Below are positions 1 through 7,763 of a stretch of 17,043 bases of DNA, one piece after another. The stretch covers positions 1 to 17,043 of the forward strand of contig CALGAA010000056.1 in NCBI GenBank assembly GCA_937952445.1. The letters run 5' to 3'. The notes below the pieces were generated by a model, which saw only the letters and a program-made list of their open reading frames with translations, had not been told where the DNA came from and searched no databases. The translations under genes were made by a program, and so were the position numbers. This DNA comes from an uncultured Bacteroidota bacterium. Its GTDB lineage: Bacteria > Bacteroidota > Bacteroidia > Chitinophagales > Saprospiraceae. Each line of letters starts with the position of its first letter. Position 1 is the first letter of the stretch.

Positions 1-209
1 GCAACTACAGAACCCTTAATAATACTGCATCATACGCGTTTCTTAGGAATATGAGCTAATTCAGTAAACTTCCTGAATAGCCCATAGACGACGTAGAGTT
101 TTGGCTTATTTACAAATACCACACAAAATCCGCGTTAGTAAATTTAAATATGGCCTACTCATAAATTCAGAAATTATTTTCCTGTAGTAACGATCTTGGG
201 TGAGTTCTA
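1..209. other. Gene-free left edge
   Basis: Every frame on both strands is interrupted early, so no gene of useful length can be called here. A gene entering from the left on the + strand could end at about 54 or 59, but fewer than 20 codons would be visible, which is too few to judge. A short inverted repeat (ATTCAG at 59-64, CTGAAT at 73-78) is present without a T-tract, so I do not call it a terminator. Confidence 0.5.
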
Positions 210-671
210 CTACCTCAGACGATCCATTGATTTTACCAGTCTTTCGTCCTTTTTGATGTTTTTGATCGCTAAAAACAGAAATAGGATCGAGATGAAGGGT
301 AAGAACAGTCCGTATTTAGGTGCAAAATTTATATTGACCGTGAGCGTGGATAAATCCGCATATGATACATATATGGCCATAAGCAAAAAAAGAAACACCA
401 CAAGGACTGCCACCCGGCTGAGAAGGATCTGAAGTTTTCTCTTTCTGTAGAGAAATATCGCAACCAACGAAAACAGGATGGCAACGATCGCAAAAGTTGC
501 TAACAAACCTTGATCGTAAATATCCAGGATTTGGTCATCGTAATACTGTAGCTCACTTAACGCGGTGGTCGCCGTCGTATCGATTTCTCCGAGATCAGCG
601 CTTTGGAGAAATAGGCCACCCATAAATAATGCAGCTAAGAACAGATAAATCGTTTGAATGCGTTGAATCAT
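210..671 (-). CDS. DUF4293 family integral membrane protein
   Basis: A 153-residue membrane protein of unknown function. The N-terminus MIQRIQTIYL is the usual start of the Bacteroidota DUF4293 family. That is why I place the start at 671 rather than at an in-frame ATG six codons upstream (689), which would also lie inside a possible promoter -7 box (687-694). Four hydrophobic segments are visible at about residues 7-22, 53-75, 82-104 and 117-137, with a short soluble loop rich in Asp and Thr after the first. The C-terminus is basic and probably cytoplasmic. The gene stands alone and diverges from the OstA-like gene. No enzymatic motif is visible. Family assignment is fairly secure; function is unknown. 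Confidence 0.82.
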   Translation of the reverse strand: MIQRIQTIYLFLAALFMGGLFLQSADLGEIDTTATTALSELQYYDDQILDIYDQGLLATFAIVAILFSLVAIFLYRKRKLQILLSRVAVLVVFLFLLMAIYVSYADLSTLTVNINFAPKYGLFLPFISILFLFLAIKNIKKDERLVKSMDRLR

Positions 672-686
672 TGTGAAACTTTTGAA

Positions 687-694
687 CAAAAATA
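687..694 (-). promoter_or_regulatory. Possible -7 box for the DUF4293 gene
   Basis: On the minus strand this reads TATTTTTG, matching the Bacteroidota -7 consensus TAnnTTTG. It would place the transcript start near 683, about 12 bases before the preferred start codon at 671. No TTTG-like -33 box is seen at the right distance, so this is weak. Confidence 0.22.
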
Positions 695-847
695 ACCGTT
701 TTCCAGGAATTGCTGTTATCCATAGGGCGTTTTACTGTCCTGGTACAGTTTTCTTACGACTTTTCAGCCAGGAGGAGTATCAACTTAATTTTTATAGAAG
801 GATAATTTTTGGATTACCAGCGAAGAAGTATCGAAATTTTGTGCCCA

Positions 848-881
848 TTGAACCTGTTGTGTCGTAATTGTGATAATTTTG
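848..881 (+). promoter_or_regulatory. Possible promoter of the OstA-like gene
   Basis: TAATTTTG at 874-881 matches the Bacteroidota -7 consensus TAnnTTTG. A TTG at 848-850 could serve as the -33 box with a 23-base spacer. The expected transcript start is about 885, right at the ATG (886), so the message would be leaderless or nearly so. Alternatively the true promoter is further upstream and this match is chance in AT-rich DNA. Confidence 0.3.
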
Positions 882-885
882 TCTT

Positions 886-2832
886 ATGATCTATCGGAAG
901 CACGCTAAAAAATCTCAAGATTATCCTTACCGACTGGCCGGGAGGGATGTTTGGCGGGTATTGGTGTTTTGCTTCCTGATGTGTGCCTCAGGAGCCCTTT
1001 GGTCTCAGGACGTAGCCCCTGCGCCCCAGCAGGATACCATCCAGGAACCGACTATCGTGATATTGGATGAGCCGGCAGATCGTGTACGGTTATATACAAG
1101 GGATACAGTACAATATCAGCAATTGGTGGGGAATGTTCGAATGCGGCACGACAGCACATTTTTCCGTACTGACTCCGCCATTTTGGATGATCGAAACCAG
1201 GTAGAAGCTTATGGCAACGTCGTGATCCAGGAATTGGACAGTACCCATATTTTTGCTGATACTTTATGGTATAACGGGAATGAAAAATTTGCCCAACTTC
1301 GTGGAAATGTTGTCCTCGATAAAGATTCCCAACGGTTGTTTTCTCCGCATTTGACATACGAACTCGATAACCGCATTGCCCGATACCAGAGCAAGTCTTA
1401 CATGATGGACGGTGATATGCAGTTGAGTTCGATCCAGGGAGTTTTTTATGTAAATGATGACTACATCGTGTTTAGGGACAGTGTGATTGTCATAAGCGAT
1501 TCTTTCAATTTGAAAGCAGATTCTATGGCGTTTTATACCCAGGAAAGAAGGGTAAAATTCCTTGGTCCCACCGTGGTATACAACGACACCAGCCGATTGT
1601 ATGCCGAGGACGGTTATTACCTGGTCAATGAGCAGGAAGCAGTGTTTTATCGTTCAGCGCAGTTCCAGTCTGGATCTACTTTGGGTTTTGCGGATACGAT
1701 TTATTTTTACGGGGATGAGGGGCGTTACATCATGCGGGGAGACGCTTATCTCAATCGGGATGGTGAAATCGCCACTGCCCGCGAAATCATATACGAAGAG
1801 CAGGAAGGGTTGATGTACCTCTATCAAGACGCGGTGGTCACCGGGAAAAATGTCAATGCGACCGGTGATTCCTTAGTTTATAATACAGAGACCAATTCGG
1901 TTCGGTCACGTGGGCGCTCGAGGGTCCAGCGACCTGATTTTACGCTTACTTCCAATGTTCTGGATTACAATGATGAAACCCAGGAAGGCATAGCTTCGGG
2001 GGACGTGATTTGGGAAGATAGTACAGGGATGCGTCGAATTTTTACCGATAGCCTGGAATATAGTGGAAACGGGCAGACTGCCCGCGCCATTTCGATCCAC
2101 CAACGCCCCATGCTCGAATGGCGGAACGAGGAAGGAGATACGCTGAAATTAATTTCCGATACACTAAATACGTATCAAACCATAGTGACTTACGTCGATT
2201 CGACCGAGCAAACCATTTCAGATACGACTCAGGATTTTAGTGCATTTTACGAGGTGGCGCTTATTCGAGACGATTTCCAGGGGCGTGCGGATTCAATGGC
2301 TTATAAGGAATCCGATTCGCTGATCGTGCTTTACGGGAATCCTATTCTTTGGATGGATACGACACAGCTTAGTGGCGATACCATATATGTATCGATACGG
2401 GAAGGGGAAATTTCCGATGTATTGATCAAAGGAAATGGCTTTATCATTACGTCACCCGATAGCATTTTTTTTAATCAGATCAAAGGGCGGACGATTACAG
2501 CTTATTTTAAAGACGGGGATCTGTACCAGACCGATGTGGAAGGAAACGCGGAATCGATTTATTTTCCGCTCGATGATGAAGGGGGGTATATTGCGATGAA
2601 CAAGATTATCTGCAGCCGGATCGAAATGACATTTGAAAACAACAACGTAACAGGAGTAGCCTTTTTGGAGCAGCCCACCGGGGAATTGATTTCGATGACG
2701 AAAGTGACGCAGGAGAACTCTATTTTGAAAGGATACCGTAATATGGGCCATTTACGCCCCAGAAATGTGGTAAAAGAGCGGGAGATTAGAAATGTGATGG
2801 CCGAAGCCGTCAATCAGAATCTAGAACAATAA
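886..2832 (+). CDS. OstA-like (LptA/OstA_2 repeat) periplasmic protein
   Basis: A 648-residue exported protein of the Bacteroidota OstA-like family, related to the LptA/LptD N-terminal beta-jellyroll that carries lipopolysaccharide across the periplasm. A role in LPS transport is inferred from family, not shown. A hydrophobic signal segment lies at about residues 26-41 (ending ASGALWSQD), behind an unusually long basic N-region, so the true start could be slightly downstream. After it come many repeated beta-strand units of the type 'LxYNxExxxxxAxGDVxxxD', typical of OstA folds. These run from about residue 60 to 600 with frequent DSxxxxADxxxY motifs. There is no LptD-type C-terminal barrel. 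The gene ends at a strong terminator and appears to be transcribed alone. The length suits the family. Confidence 0.82.
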   Translation: MIYRKHAKKSQDYPYRLAGRDVWRVLVFCFLMCASGALWSQDVAPAPQQDTIQEPTIVILDEPADRVRLYTRDTVQYQQLVGNVRMRHDSTFFRTDSAILDDRNQVEAYGNVVIQELDSTHIFADTLWYNGNEKFAQLRGNVVLDKDSQRLFSPHLTYELDNRIARYQSKSYMMDGDMQLSSIQGVFYVNDDYIVFRDSVIVISDSFNLKADSMAFYTQERRVKFLGPTVVYNDTSRLYAEDGYYLVNEQEAVFYRSAQFQSGSTLGFADTIYFYGDEGRYIMRGDAYLNRDGEIATAREIIYEEQEGLMYLYQDAVVTGKNVNATGDSLVYNTETNSVRSRGRSRVQRPDFTLTSNVLDYNDETQEGIASGDVIWEDSTGMRRIFTDSLEYSGNGQTARAISIHQRPMLEWRNEEGDTLKLISDTLNTYQTIVTYVDSTEQTISDTTQDFSAFYEVALIRDDFQGRADSMAYKESDSLIVLYGNPILWMDTTQLSGDTIYVSIREGEISDVLIKGNGFIITSPDSIFFNQIKGRTITAYFKDGDLYQTDVEGNAESIYFPLDDEGGYIAMNKIICSRIEMTFENNNVTGVAFLEQPTGELISMTKVTQENSILKGYRNMGHLRPRNVVKEREIRNVMAEAVNQNLEQ

Positions 2833-2868
2833 AAAAACCTTCCGGACCAGATTGGCCGGAAGGTTTTT
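2833..2868. terminator. Bidirectional rho-independent terminator
   Basis: A-run, stem CCTTCCGG (2838-2845), loop region, stem CCGGAAGG (2856-2863), then TTTTT. A-run and T-run flank the stem symmetrically, so it can stop transcription from both sides. It begins directly after the OstA-like stop codon and lies about 50 bases beyond the stop of the convergent sigma factor gene. Confidence 0.88.
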
Positions 2869-2920
2869 AATGTCTCTTTTAGTTCATGGATTTTTGAGTA
2901 CCGCGGTGCGGAAGTCATTG

Positions 2921-3502
2921 TTATGTCAAAGCAATGTTTCGTTCTTCAACAATTTTACGCATGTTGATCAATGCGTACCGCATCCGTCCCAGCGCTGTGT
3001 TTATGCTTACCCGGGTCAATTGTGCGATTTCTTTGAAGCTCAGGTCAGCATAGTGGCGAAGAATCACTACCTCTTTTTGTTCCGGAGGCAGTAGATCGAT
3101 CAGGTGACGGATTTTCGTAAACGTCTCATCCTTGATCATAGAAGTCTCGACATTGTCATCCTCTACTTCAAGAACATCGAAGATGTCAAATTCTTCCGTT
3201 GGATTGATCTGTGGTCGACGCTTCGATTTTCGGAAATTGTCCACGCACATGTTGTAGGCAATTCGCATCGCCCAGGGCCCAAATTTGCCCTCGTGGTTGT
3301 ACTTTCCGGCTCGTAGAGTTTTGATAATCTTAATAAAGACTTCCTGGAAAATATCCTCAGCCTGTTCGGTGTTCTTTACAAACATATAGATGGATGTAAA
3401 GATTTTGTCCTCATATCGGCTCAGAAGTTCCTGGAAACATTTTTCGTCTCCACACAGATAAGAATTGATGAGGTCTTTGTCTGAAAGCATAGTTATTTGC
3501 AT
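2921..3502 (-). CDS. ECF-type RNA polymerase sigma-70 factor
   Basis: A 193-residue sigma factor with only regions 2 and 4, as in the extracytoplasmic function group. Region 2 includes AEDIFQEVFIKI (about 48-59), the core-binding and -10-reading helix, followed by an aromatic and basic stretch (FGPWAMRIAYNMCVDNFRK) used in promoter melting. An acidic linker separates it from region 4 (about 137-183), whose helix-turn-helix contains LSFKEIAQLTRVSINTALG and which would read the -35/-33 box. No anti-sigma gene lies next to it: both neighbours are convergent or divergent genes of other function. That suggests the orphan, housekeeping-like ECF factors common in Bacteroidota. The start at 3502 is the longest; an ATG at 3490 (MLSDKDL) is equally possible. 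Confidence 0.9.
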   Translation of the reverse strand: MQITMLSDKDLINSYLCGDEKCFQELLSRYEDKIFTSIYMFVKNTEQAEDIFQEVFIKIIKTLRAGKYNHEGKFGPWAMRIAYNMCVDNFRKSKRRPQINPTEEFDIFDVLEVEDDNVETSMIKDETFTKIRHLIDLLPPEQKEVVILRHYADLSFKEIAQLTRVSINTALGRMRYALINMRKIVEERNIALT

Positions 3503-3725
3503 ACCAAATCGTTTTCAGGTTATTAATGTTAAATAATACGTTTCGATTCAGTGTAAAGGTTCTATGCTATAAGGTCAGTGTTTGGCGATTAAAAATTGAT
3601 TAACGATTCAAAGTTAGCGAAATTGATCACAAGCCACCAATTTCTTTGAACAAATTAACAAATAGTATTTTTTATATACGTTCTTTGCTGGTACTAATAT
3701 AAGGGATAATTGAACAAAAAACCAA
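3503..3725. other. Divergent intergenic region, sigma factor and uvrA-like gene
   Basis: AT-rich, gene-free spacer. It holds the likely sigma factor promoter listed separately. On the + strand no good TAnnTTTG box precedes the UvrA-like gene. TTTG at 3684-3687 followed after 19 bases by TAATTGAA (3707-3714) has the right spacing but a poor -7 match. Confidence 0.5.
3609..3640 (-). promoter_or_regulatory. Likely promoter of the ECF sigma factor gene
   Basis: On the minus strand, TTG (3640-3638) is followed after 21 bases by TAACTTTG (3616-3609), matching the Bacteroidota TTTG / TAnnTTTG promoter. The implied transcript start is near 3605, giving a leader of about 100 bases. Confidence 0.42.
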
Positions 3726-6536
3726 ATGAATATCAAAAAAATTGAAATAAAAGGTGCGAAAACCCACAATTTGAAAGGAATTGACGTAGAAATTCCACGA
3801 AATCAACTAGTTGTAGTTTCGGGTGTTTCGGGGTCCGGAAAGTCTTCTTTGGTCATGGATACCCTTTATGCGGAGGGTCAAAGACGATATGTCGAGAGTT
3901 TATCGTCGTATGCGCGGCAATTTCTCAACCGAATGAAGAAGCCCGAGGTGGATTATATTAAAGGCATTTGTCCTGCCATTGCCCTGGAACAAAGGGTGGG
4001 AACAAACAATGCGCGTAGTACCGTGGGGTCAATGACGGAGATATACGACTACCTCAGGGTTTTATACGCCCGCATCGGCCGGACCTATTCCCCCATTTCG
4101 GGCGACCTGGTCAAACGCCATCAAGTCAGCGATGTGGTGGACTTCATCCTGAGCATGGAAGACGAAGCCCGCGTGGTTTTGATGACCACCTTGCATCAAC
4201 AATACCCCAAACGCAATATTCAAACCCATCTGGAATTATTGTTGCAACGAGGGTACAACCGCATCGTGGTGGAAAGGGAGGATTGGAAAATCGAAGATTT
4301 TCTGGATCAGGCAAAAAAATCATTACTCCGTAAAAAGTTGGAAGATGTCGACAGTGAAATGATTTTAGTGGTCATCGACCGTTTTATTGTCCGCCACGGA
4401 GATGAAGAAAATACGAACCGGATCAGTGATTCAGTTCAAACGGCCTTTACAGAAGGCGGTGGATCATGCTATGTGCGTCAGCTACCGGATGGTGATCCAC
4501 AGTATTTCAACAACCGGTTTGAGTTGGATGGTATCGAGTTTGAAGAACCAGACCCTCACCTTTTTAACTACAACAACCCCTATGGGGCCTGTAAAACCTG
4601 TGAAGGATTTGGTCGGGTAATGGGAGTGGATGAGCACAAGGTATTTCCGGATCACAACCTTTCTGTATACGACGGGGCGATCGCTCCCTGGAAAGGTGAA
4701 ACAGCGGTCAAATACCTGGATCCTTTGATTCAGAAGGCTCATCATTTTGATTTTCCCATTCATAAGGCCTACAAGAATCTTACTGAGGCTGAAAAGGATC
4801 TTTTGTGGACAGGAAATAAATATTTTAAAGGCCTGGATCATTACTTCAATGAGCTAAAAAGCAAGACGTATAAGATCCAAAATCGGATCATTATGGCACG
4901 GTTCAGAGGTCGGACCCGTTGCCCCGATTGTAAAGGTCACCGCCTCCGGCCGGAAGCGCTGTATGTCAAAATCGATGGATATCATATCGCCCAATTGACC
5001 CAGATGCCCATTGATCAGTTATATAATTACTTCACTAACCTCAAACTCGAGGAGAACGATGCCCAAATCGCCCGGCAATTGCTTTATGAAATCAAAATGC
5101 GGCTTCGGGCCATGAATCAATTGGGGCTTTCCTACCTTCATCTGGATCGGATCTCAGGAACGTTGAGCGGTGGTGAAACTCAAAGGATCTACCTGACCAA
5201 GTGCCTGGGGAGCAATTTGACTTCTTCGCTCTACATCCTGGATGAACCCAGCATAGGTCTTCATCCCCGGGATAGTGAACAATTGATCTCTGTTCTGACG
5301 GATCTCAGAAATCTGGGGAACACCGTGGTAGTGGTCGAACACGAAGAGGAAATTATACGAAAATCCGATTATCTGATCGATATGGGACCACTGGCCGGGG
5401 AAAATGGCGGTGAGGTGGTTTTTCAGGGGAAATTTCAAAATTCGCCCAATGGGCAGGGTGACCGCAGCCTGACGCTAGCCTACCTGGCCGGAAAAGAAAA
5501 AATTGAACTTCCAAAACGACGAAGGACGTCCAATAATAAGATCATCGTGGAAGAGGCTTTTATGCACAACCTAAAGAGTATTTCACCGGTGTTTAAGCTT
5601 GGTGTGCTCAATGTGCTCACGGGAGTTTCAGGATCTGGAAAATCAACCCTGGTACACGATATATTATATCCCGCTCTCAATCAACACGTCGACAACATTA
5701 ATTCAGGTCAACGCAAAGGTTATAAATCCATTCAGGGGGATCTGAATCTTATTTCGGCCGTGGAGTTTGTCGGTCAAAAAGCGATTGGTCGGTCCAGTCG
5801 TTCCAATCCGGCTACCTACGTCAAAGCCTTTGATGACATCCGAAACACCTTTGCCAATCAGAATCTTTCGAAAATTCGCGGTTATTCTGCGCGACATTTT
5901 TCTTTCAACGTAGAGGGCGGACGGTGTGAAAATTGTAAGGGGGATGGAGAAATTCAAATTGAAATGCAGTTTTTGTCCGACGTGTACCTCGAATGCGATG
6001 TTTGTCACGGGAAGCGATTTCGGAAAGAAATTCTTGAGGTAAAATACAATGGGAAAAACATCTACGAGGTGCTCGACATGACCATTGAAAATGCACTTGA
6101 ATTTTTTAAAGATCGTCATGAAATTGTCGCCAAATTGGAGCCTTTGGAGAAAGTTGGACTGGGATACCTGCGATTGGGTCAATCGTCCAGTACGCTTTCT
6201 GGGGGTGAAGCGCAGCGATTGAAACTGGCGTTTTTTCTCGGTCAGGAAAATCCTACCGAGCATATTCTATTTATTTTTGATGAGCCCACGACGGGTTTGC
6301 ATTTTCACGACATTCGAAAACTGTTGGTCGCGTTCAATGAATTGATCGAATTGGGTCATTCCGTGCTGGTGGTGGAGCACAATATGGACGTGATTAAATC
6401 TGCGGATTGGATAGTCGACCTTGGTCCGGAAGGAGGCATCGACGGAGGTCAAATTGTCGGTATGGGGACACCGGAGCAAATAGCAGAGATTCCAGAGTCC
6501 TATACAGGCCAGTTTTTGAAGACAAAATTGAATTAA
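3726..6536 (+). CDS. uvrA: UvrA-family excinuclease ABC subunit A, variant zinc module
   Basis: A 936-residue UvrA, the DNA-damage-recognition ATPase of nucleotide excision repair, cytoplasmic and dimeric, working with UvrB. Both ABC modules are complete: Walker A GVSGSGKS at 33-40 and 633-640, signatures LSGGETQ (480-486) and LSGGEAQ (824-830), Walker B with YILDEPS (503-509) and FDEPTTG (851-857). About 140 residues separate YSPISGD from the first zinc module, so a UvrB-binding-sized insert is present. The C-terminal zinc finger is intact (Cys 734, 737, 757, 760). The first zinc module is not. CKTC (289-292) and CPDC (399-402) remain, but the CxxC that E. coli has just before the 'LFxFNNPxGAC' segment is replaced by LDGI (267-270). 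The usual VDQxPIG is VGQKAIG. Bacteroidota often carry several UvrA paralogues and this may be a secondary one. Confidence 0.93.
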   Translation: MNIKKIEIKGAKTHNLKGIDVEIPRNQLVVVSGVSGSGKSSLVMDTLYAEGQRRYVESLSSYARQFLNRMKKPEVDYIKGICPAIALEQRVGTNNARSTVGSMTEIYDYLRVLYARIGRTYSPISGDLVKRHQVSDVVDFILSMEDEARVVLMTTLHQQYPKRNIQTHLELLLQRGYNRIVVEREDWKIEDFLDQAKKSLLRKKLEDVDSEMILVVIDRFIVRHGDEENTNRISDSVQTAFTEGGGSCYVRQLPDGDPQYFNNRFELDGIEFEEPDPHLFNYNNPYGACKTCEGFGRVMGVDEHKVFPDHNLSVYDGAIAPWKGETAVKYLDPLIQKAHHFDFPIHKAYKNLTEAEKDLLWTGNKYFKGLDHYFNELKSKTYKIQNRIIMARFRGRTRCPDCKGHRLRPEALYVKIDGYHIAQLTQMPIDQLYNYFTNLKLEENDAQIARQLLYEIKMRLRAMNQLGLSYLHLDRISGTLSGGETQRIYLTKCLGSNLTSSLYILDEPSIGLHPRDSEQLISVLTDLRNLGNTVVVVEHEEEIIRKSDYLIDMGPLAGENGGEVVFQGKFQNSPNGQGDRSLTLAYLAGKEKIELPKRRRTSNNKIIVEEAFMHNLKSISPVFKLGVLNVLTGVSGSGKSTLVHDILYPALNQHVDNINSGQRKGYKSIQGDLNLISAVEFVGQKAIGRSSRSNPATYVKAFDDIRNTFANQNLSKIRGYSARHFSFNVEGGRCENCKGDGEIQIEMQFLSDVYLECDVCHGKRFRKEILEVKYNGKNIYEVLDMTIENALEFFKDRHEIVAKLEPLEKVGLGYLRLGQSSSTLSGGEAQRLKLAFFLGQENPTEHILFIFDEPTTGLHFHDIRKLLVAFNELIELGHSVLVVEHNMDVIKSADWIVDLGPEGGIDGGQIVGMGTPEQIAEIPESYTGQFLKTKLN

Positions 6537-6594
6537 AGCAGACTATTATTATTAAACTGAAGTCATTTATTTTGGTGTGGAATAATAAAGATGG

Positions 6595-7461
6595 GTGGAC
6601 CTCTGTAGATCTGAACCACCACCTTCTGGACGCCTGCATAATATTAAGATCTTGAAAGAAGAATTATTTATCAAAGATTCGCTCGTAGAACATCCGCGTG
6701 GGGTAGTGTTGATTACCCATGGAATCGGATCGCATAGCGGGCGCAATGAGGAGTGGATTCAAACGCTCAACCGGAGCGGGTATTCTGTTTTTTCGTATGA
6801 TCTTCCGGGACATGGACGAAGTAGGAAAAAGAAGTGGCTGTTCAATGATTTTGGCGTGTTGACAGAGGCCCTGGATTCTGTTTGCAAAATGGCTATGAAA
6901 TATGGTGGCGACCGGGAAATTCCTTTGTTTCTATTTGGCCACAGTATGGGTGGACTCATCACCATCGATTATGTCATCCGTGAACAACCTGCTGTGGATG
7001 GAGTCGTTCTTTCAGCTCCTGCACTGGATCCCGGCGAAATGGTTAGACCCTGGATAATTACCCTGGCCGGAAGTTTGCGTAAGATTGTTCCAGGCCTGCC
7101 GATTCTGAAGATTCCTCCTTCACAACTCTCCAGGGATCCTTCAGTGGTGCAGGGGTATGAAAACGATCCCTTGGTTTTTCAAGGGAAAATTAAAGTGGTG
7201 ACCGGATATGAGATGCTTTCCAGAATGCAGTTTGTGATGAAAAATGCCCCCGATTTTCAGTTGCCGGTTCTGATTCTTCAAGGGGGTGCGGATACCATCG
7301 TCCGGCCGGAAGTATCGCTCGCATTTTTCAATAACCTATCTGCAGGTGATAAAACGCTGAGATCGTATCCTGATATGTATCACGAATTGTTGAAAGACAT
7401 CGGGAAAGAGGAAGTCATGGAAGACATTCTGGAATGGATCGATGCCCGAATATCGGATTGA
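6595..7461 (+). CDS. Alpha/beta hydrolase, monoacylglycerol lipase / S33 type
   Basis: A soluble serine hydrolase of the Hydrolase_4 family (lysophospholipase or monoacylglycerol lipase-like); the substrate cannot be told from sequence. The triad is visible (numbering from the GTG): nucleophile Ser117 in GHSMGG, Asp233 in LQGGADTIV, His263 in MYHELL. The oxyanion loop is THGIGSHSGR and the typical YDLPGHGRS follows. The start is uncertain: 6595 is a GTG giving an N-terminus (DLCRSEPPPSGRLHN) that does not look like the family. A TTG at 6652, giving LKEELFIKDS, is a good alternative and would make 269 residues. The segment before the first strand is shorter than usual, lacking the common 'WxP' stretch. 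It lies 58 bases after the UvrA-like gene on the same strand, so co-transcription is possible. Confidence 0.88.
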   Translation: MDLCRSEPPPSGRLHNIKILKEELFIKDSLVEHPRGVVLITHGIGSHSGRNEEWIQTLNRSGYSVFSYDLPGHGRSRKKKWLFNDFGVLTEALDSVCKMAMKYGGDREIPLFLFGHSMGGLITIDYVIREQPAVDGVVLSAPALDPGEMVRPWIITLAGSLRKIVPGLPILKIPPSQLSRDPSVVQGYENDPLVFQGKIKVVTGYEMLSRMQFVMKNAPDFQLPVLILQGGADTIVRPEVSLAFFNNLSAGDKTLRSYPDMYHELLKDIGKEEVMEDILEWIDARISD

Positions 7462-7542
7462 AAATTCAGAAGTGGTTAAATATTTTTGATGTGGCGGAGA
7501 TTCAGCGTTGTGCCGGATTCTGGATGAGATTTGTGTTTCACT

Positions 7543-7576
7543 CACTAATTTAGTGCCGCTTCTGACGGATTTTTTT
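7543..7576 (+). terminator. Possible weak terminator after the hydrolase
   Basis: Palindrome CACTAATTTAGTG followed by a second short stem (CCG, 7-base loop, CGG) and a run of T (7570-7576). The T-tract is good but the stem adjoining it is only three pairs, so this is tentative. Confidence 0.3.
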
Positions 7577-7657
7577 CTCCCTACCTTCATCATCTAAAGC
7601 CTTAAAGCATCTTCCCGGAAATTCAAAAATTATTTCCATGAAGTAAGGGTGTGGGGT

Positions 7658-7741
7658 GAGCCCTGAAAGGACGATGATGCATCAGCGGTGGGCTTCAGCA
7701 CATCGGAAGGTGCCAGGTACTGAGTCCTGAAAGGACGATGG
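7658..7741. repeat. Composite palindromic repeat element, copy 1
   Basis: Two copies of GAGYCCTGAAAGGACGATG (7658-7676 and 7722-7740) lie 64 bases apart and bracket a central hairpin at 7686-7705. In that hairpin CGGTG pairs with CATCG and GC pairs with GC around a TTCA loop. The right-hand flank motif is itself a hairpin, GTCCT-GAA-AGGAC; the left copy has one C/A mismatch. The same arrangement in the same orientation occurs at 10992-11081, so this is a dispersed, probably genome-wide, REP/BIME-like element. That last step is inference. Confidence 0.75.
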
Positions 7742-7763
7742 TAATAAAATCTCATCATAAACA

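Larger units (their letters stand above)
7462..7763. other. 302-base spacer between convergent genes
   Basis: No gene. It lies between the hydrolase (+) and aat (-) stops. Contents: a perfect 6+1+6 palindrome CACTAA-T-TTAGTG (7543-7555), a weak CCG/CGG hairpin followed by seven T (7556-7576), and a composite palindromic repeat (7658-7741) that ends 23 bases before the aat stop. Confidence 0.6.

Noticed and set aside
59..78. Inverted repeat ATTCAG/CTGAAT near the left edge as a terminator
   Set aside because: Six pairs only, AT-rich, and no T-tract in either direction.
673..867. 64-codon + strand frame between the DUF4293 and OstA-like genes
   Set aside because: No family resemblance; it overlaps the divergent promoter region and the start of the DUF4293 gene.
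5703..6263. 186-codon minus-strand frame inside the UvrA-like gene
   Set aside because: Lies wholly antisense to a highly conserved coding region; composition reflects the codons of the UvrA strand.
6590..6650. Minus-strand GGTTCAGATC resembling a tRNA T-arm
   Set aside because: The T-stem does not pair and no anticodon or acceptor stem can be drawn around it.
7658..7741. CRISPR-like pair of direct repeats (also at 10992-11081)
   Set aside because: Only two repeats per site, spacing 64 and 70, the material between them is homologous between sites rather than unique, and no cas genes are present.
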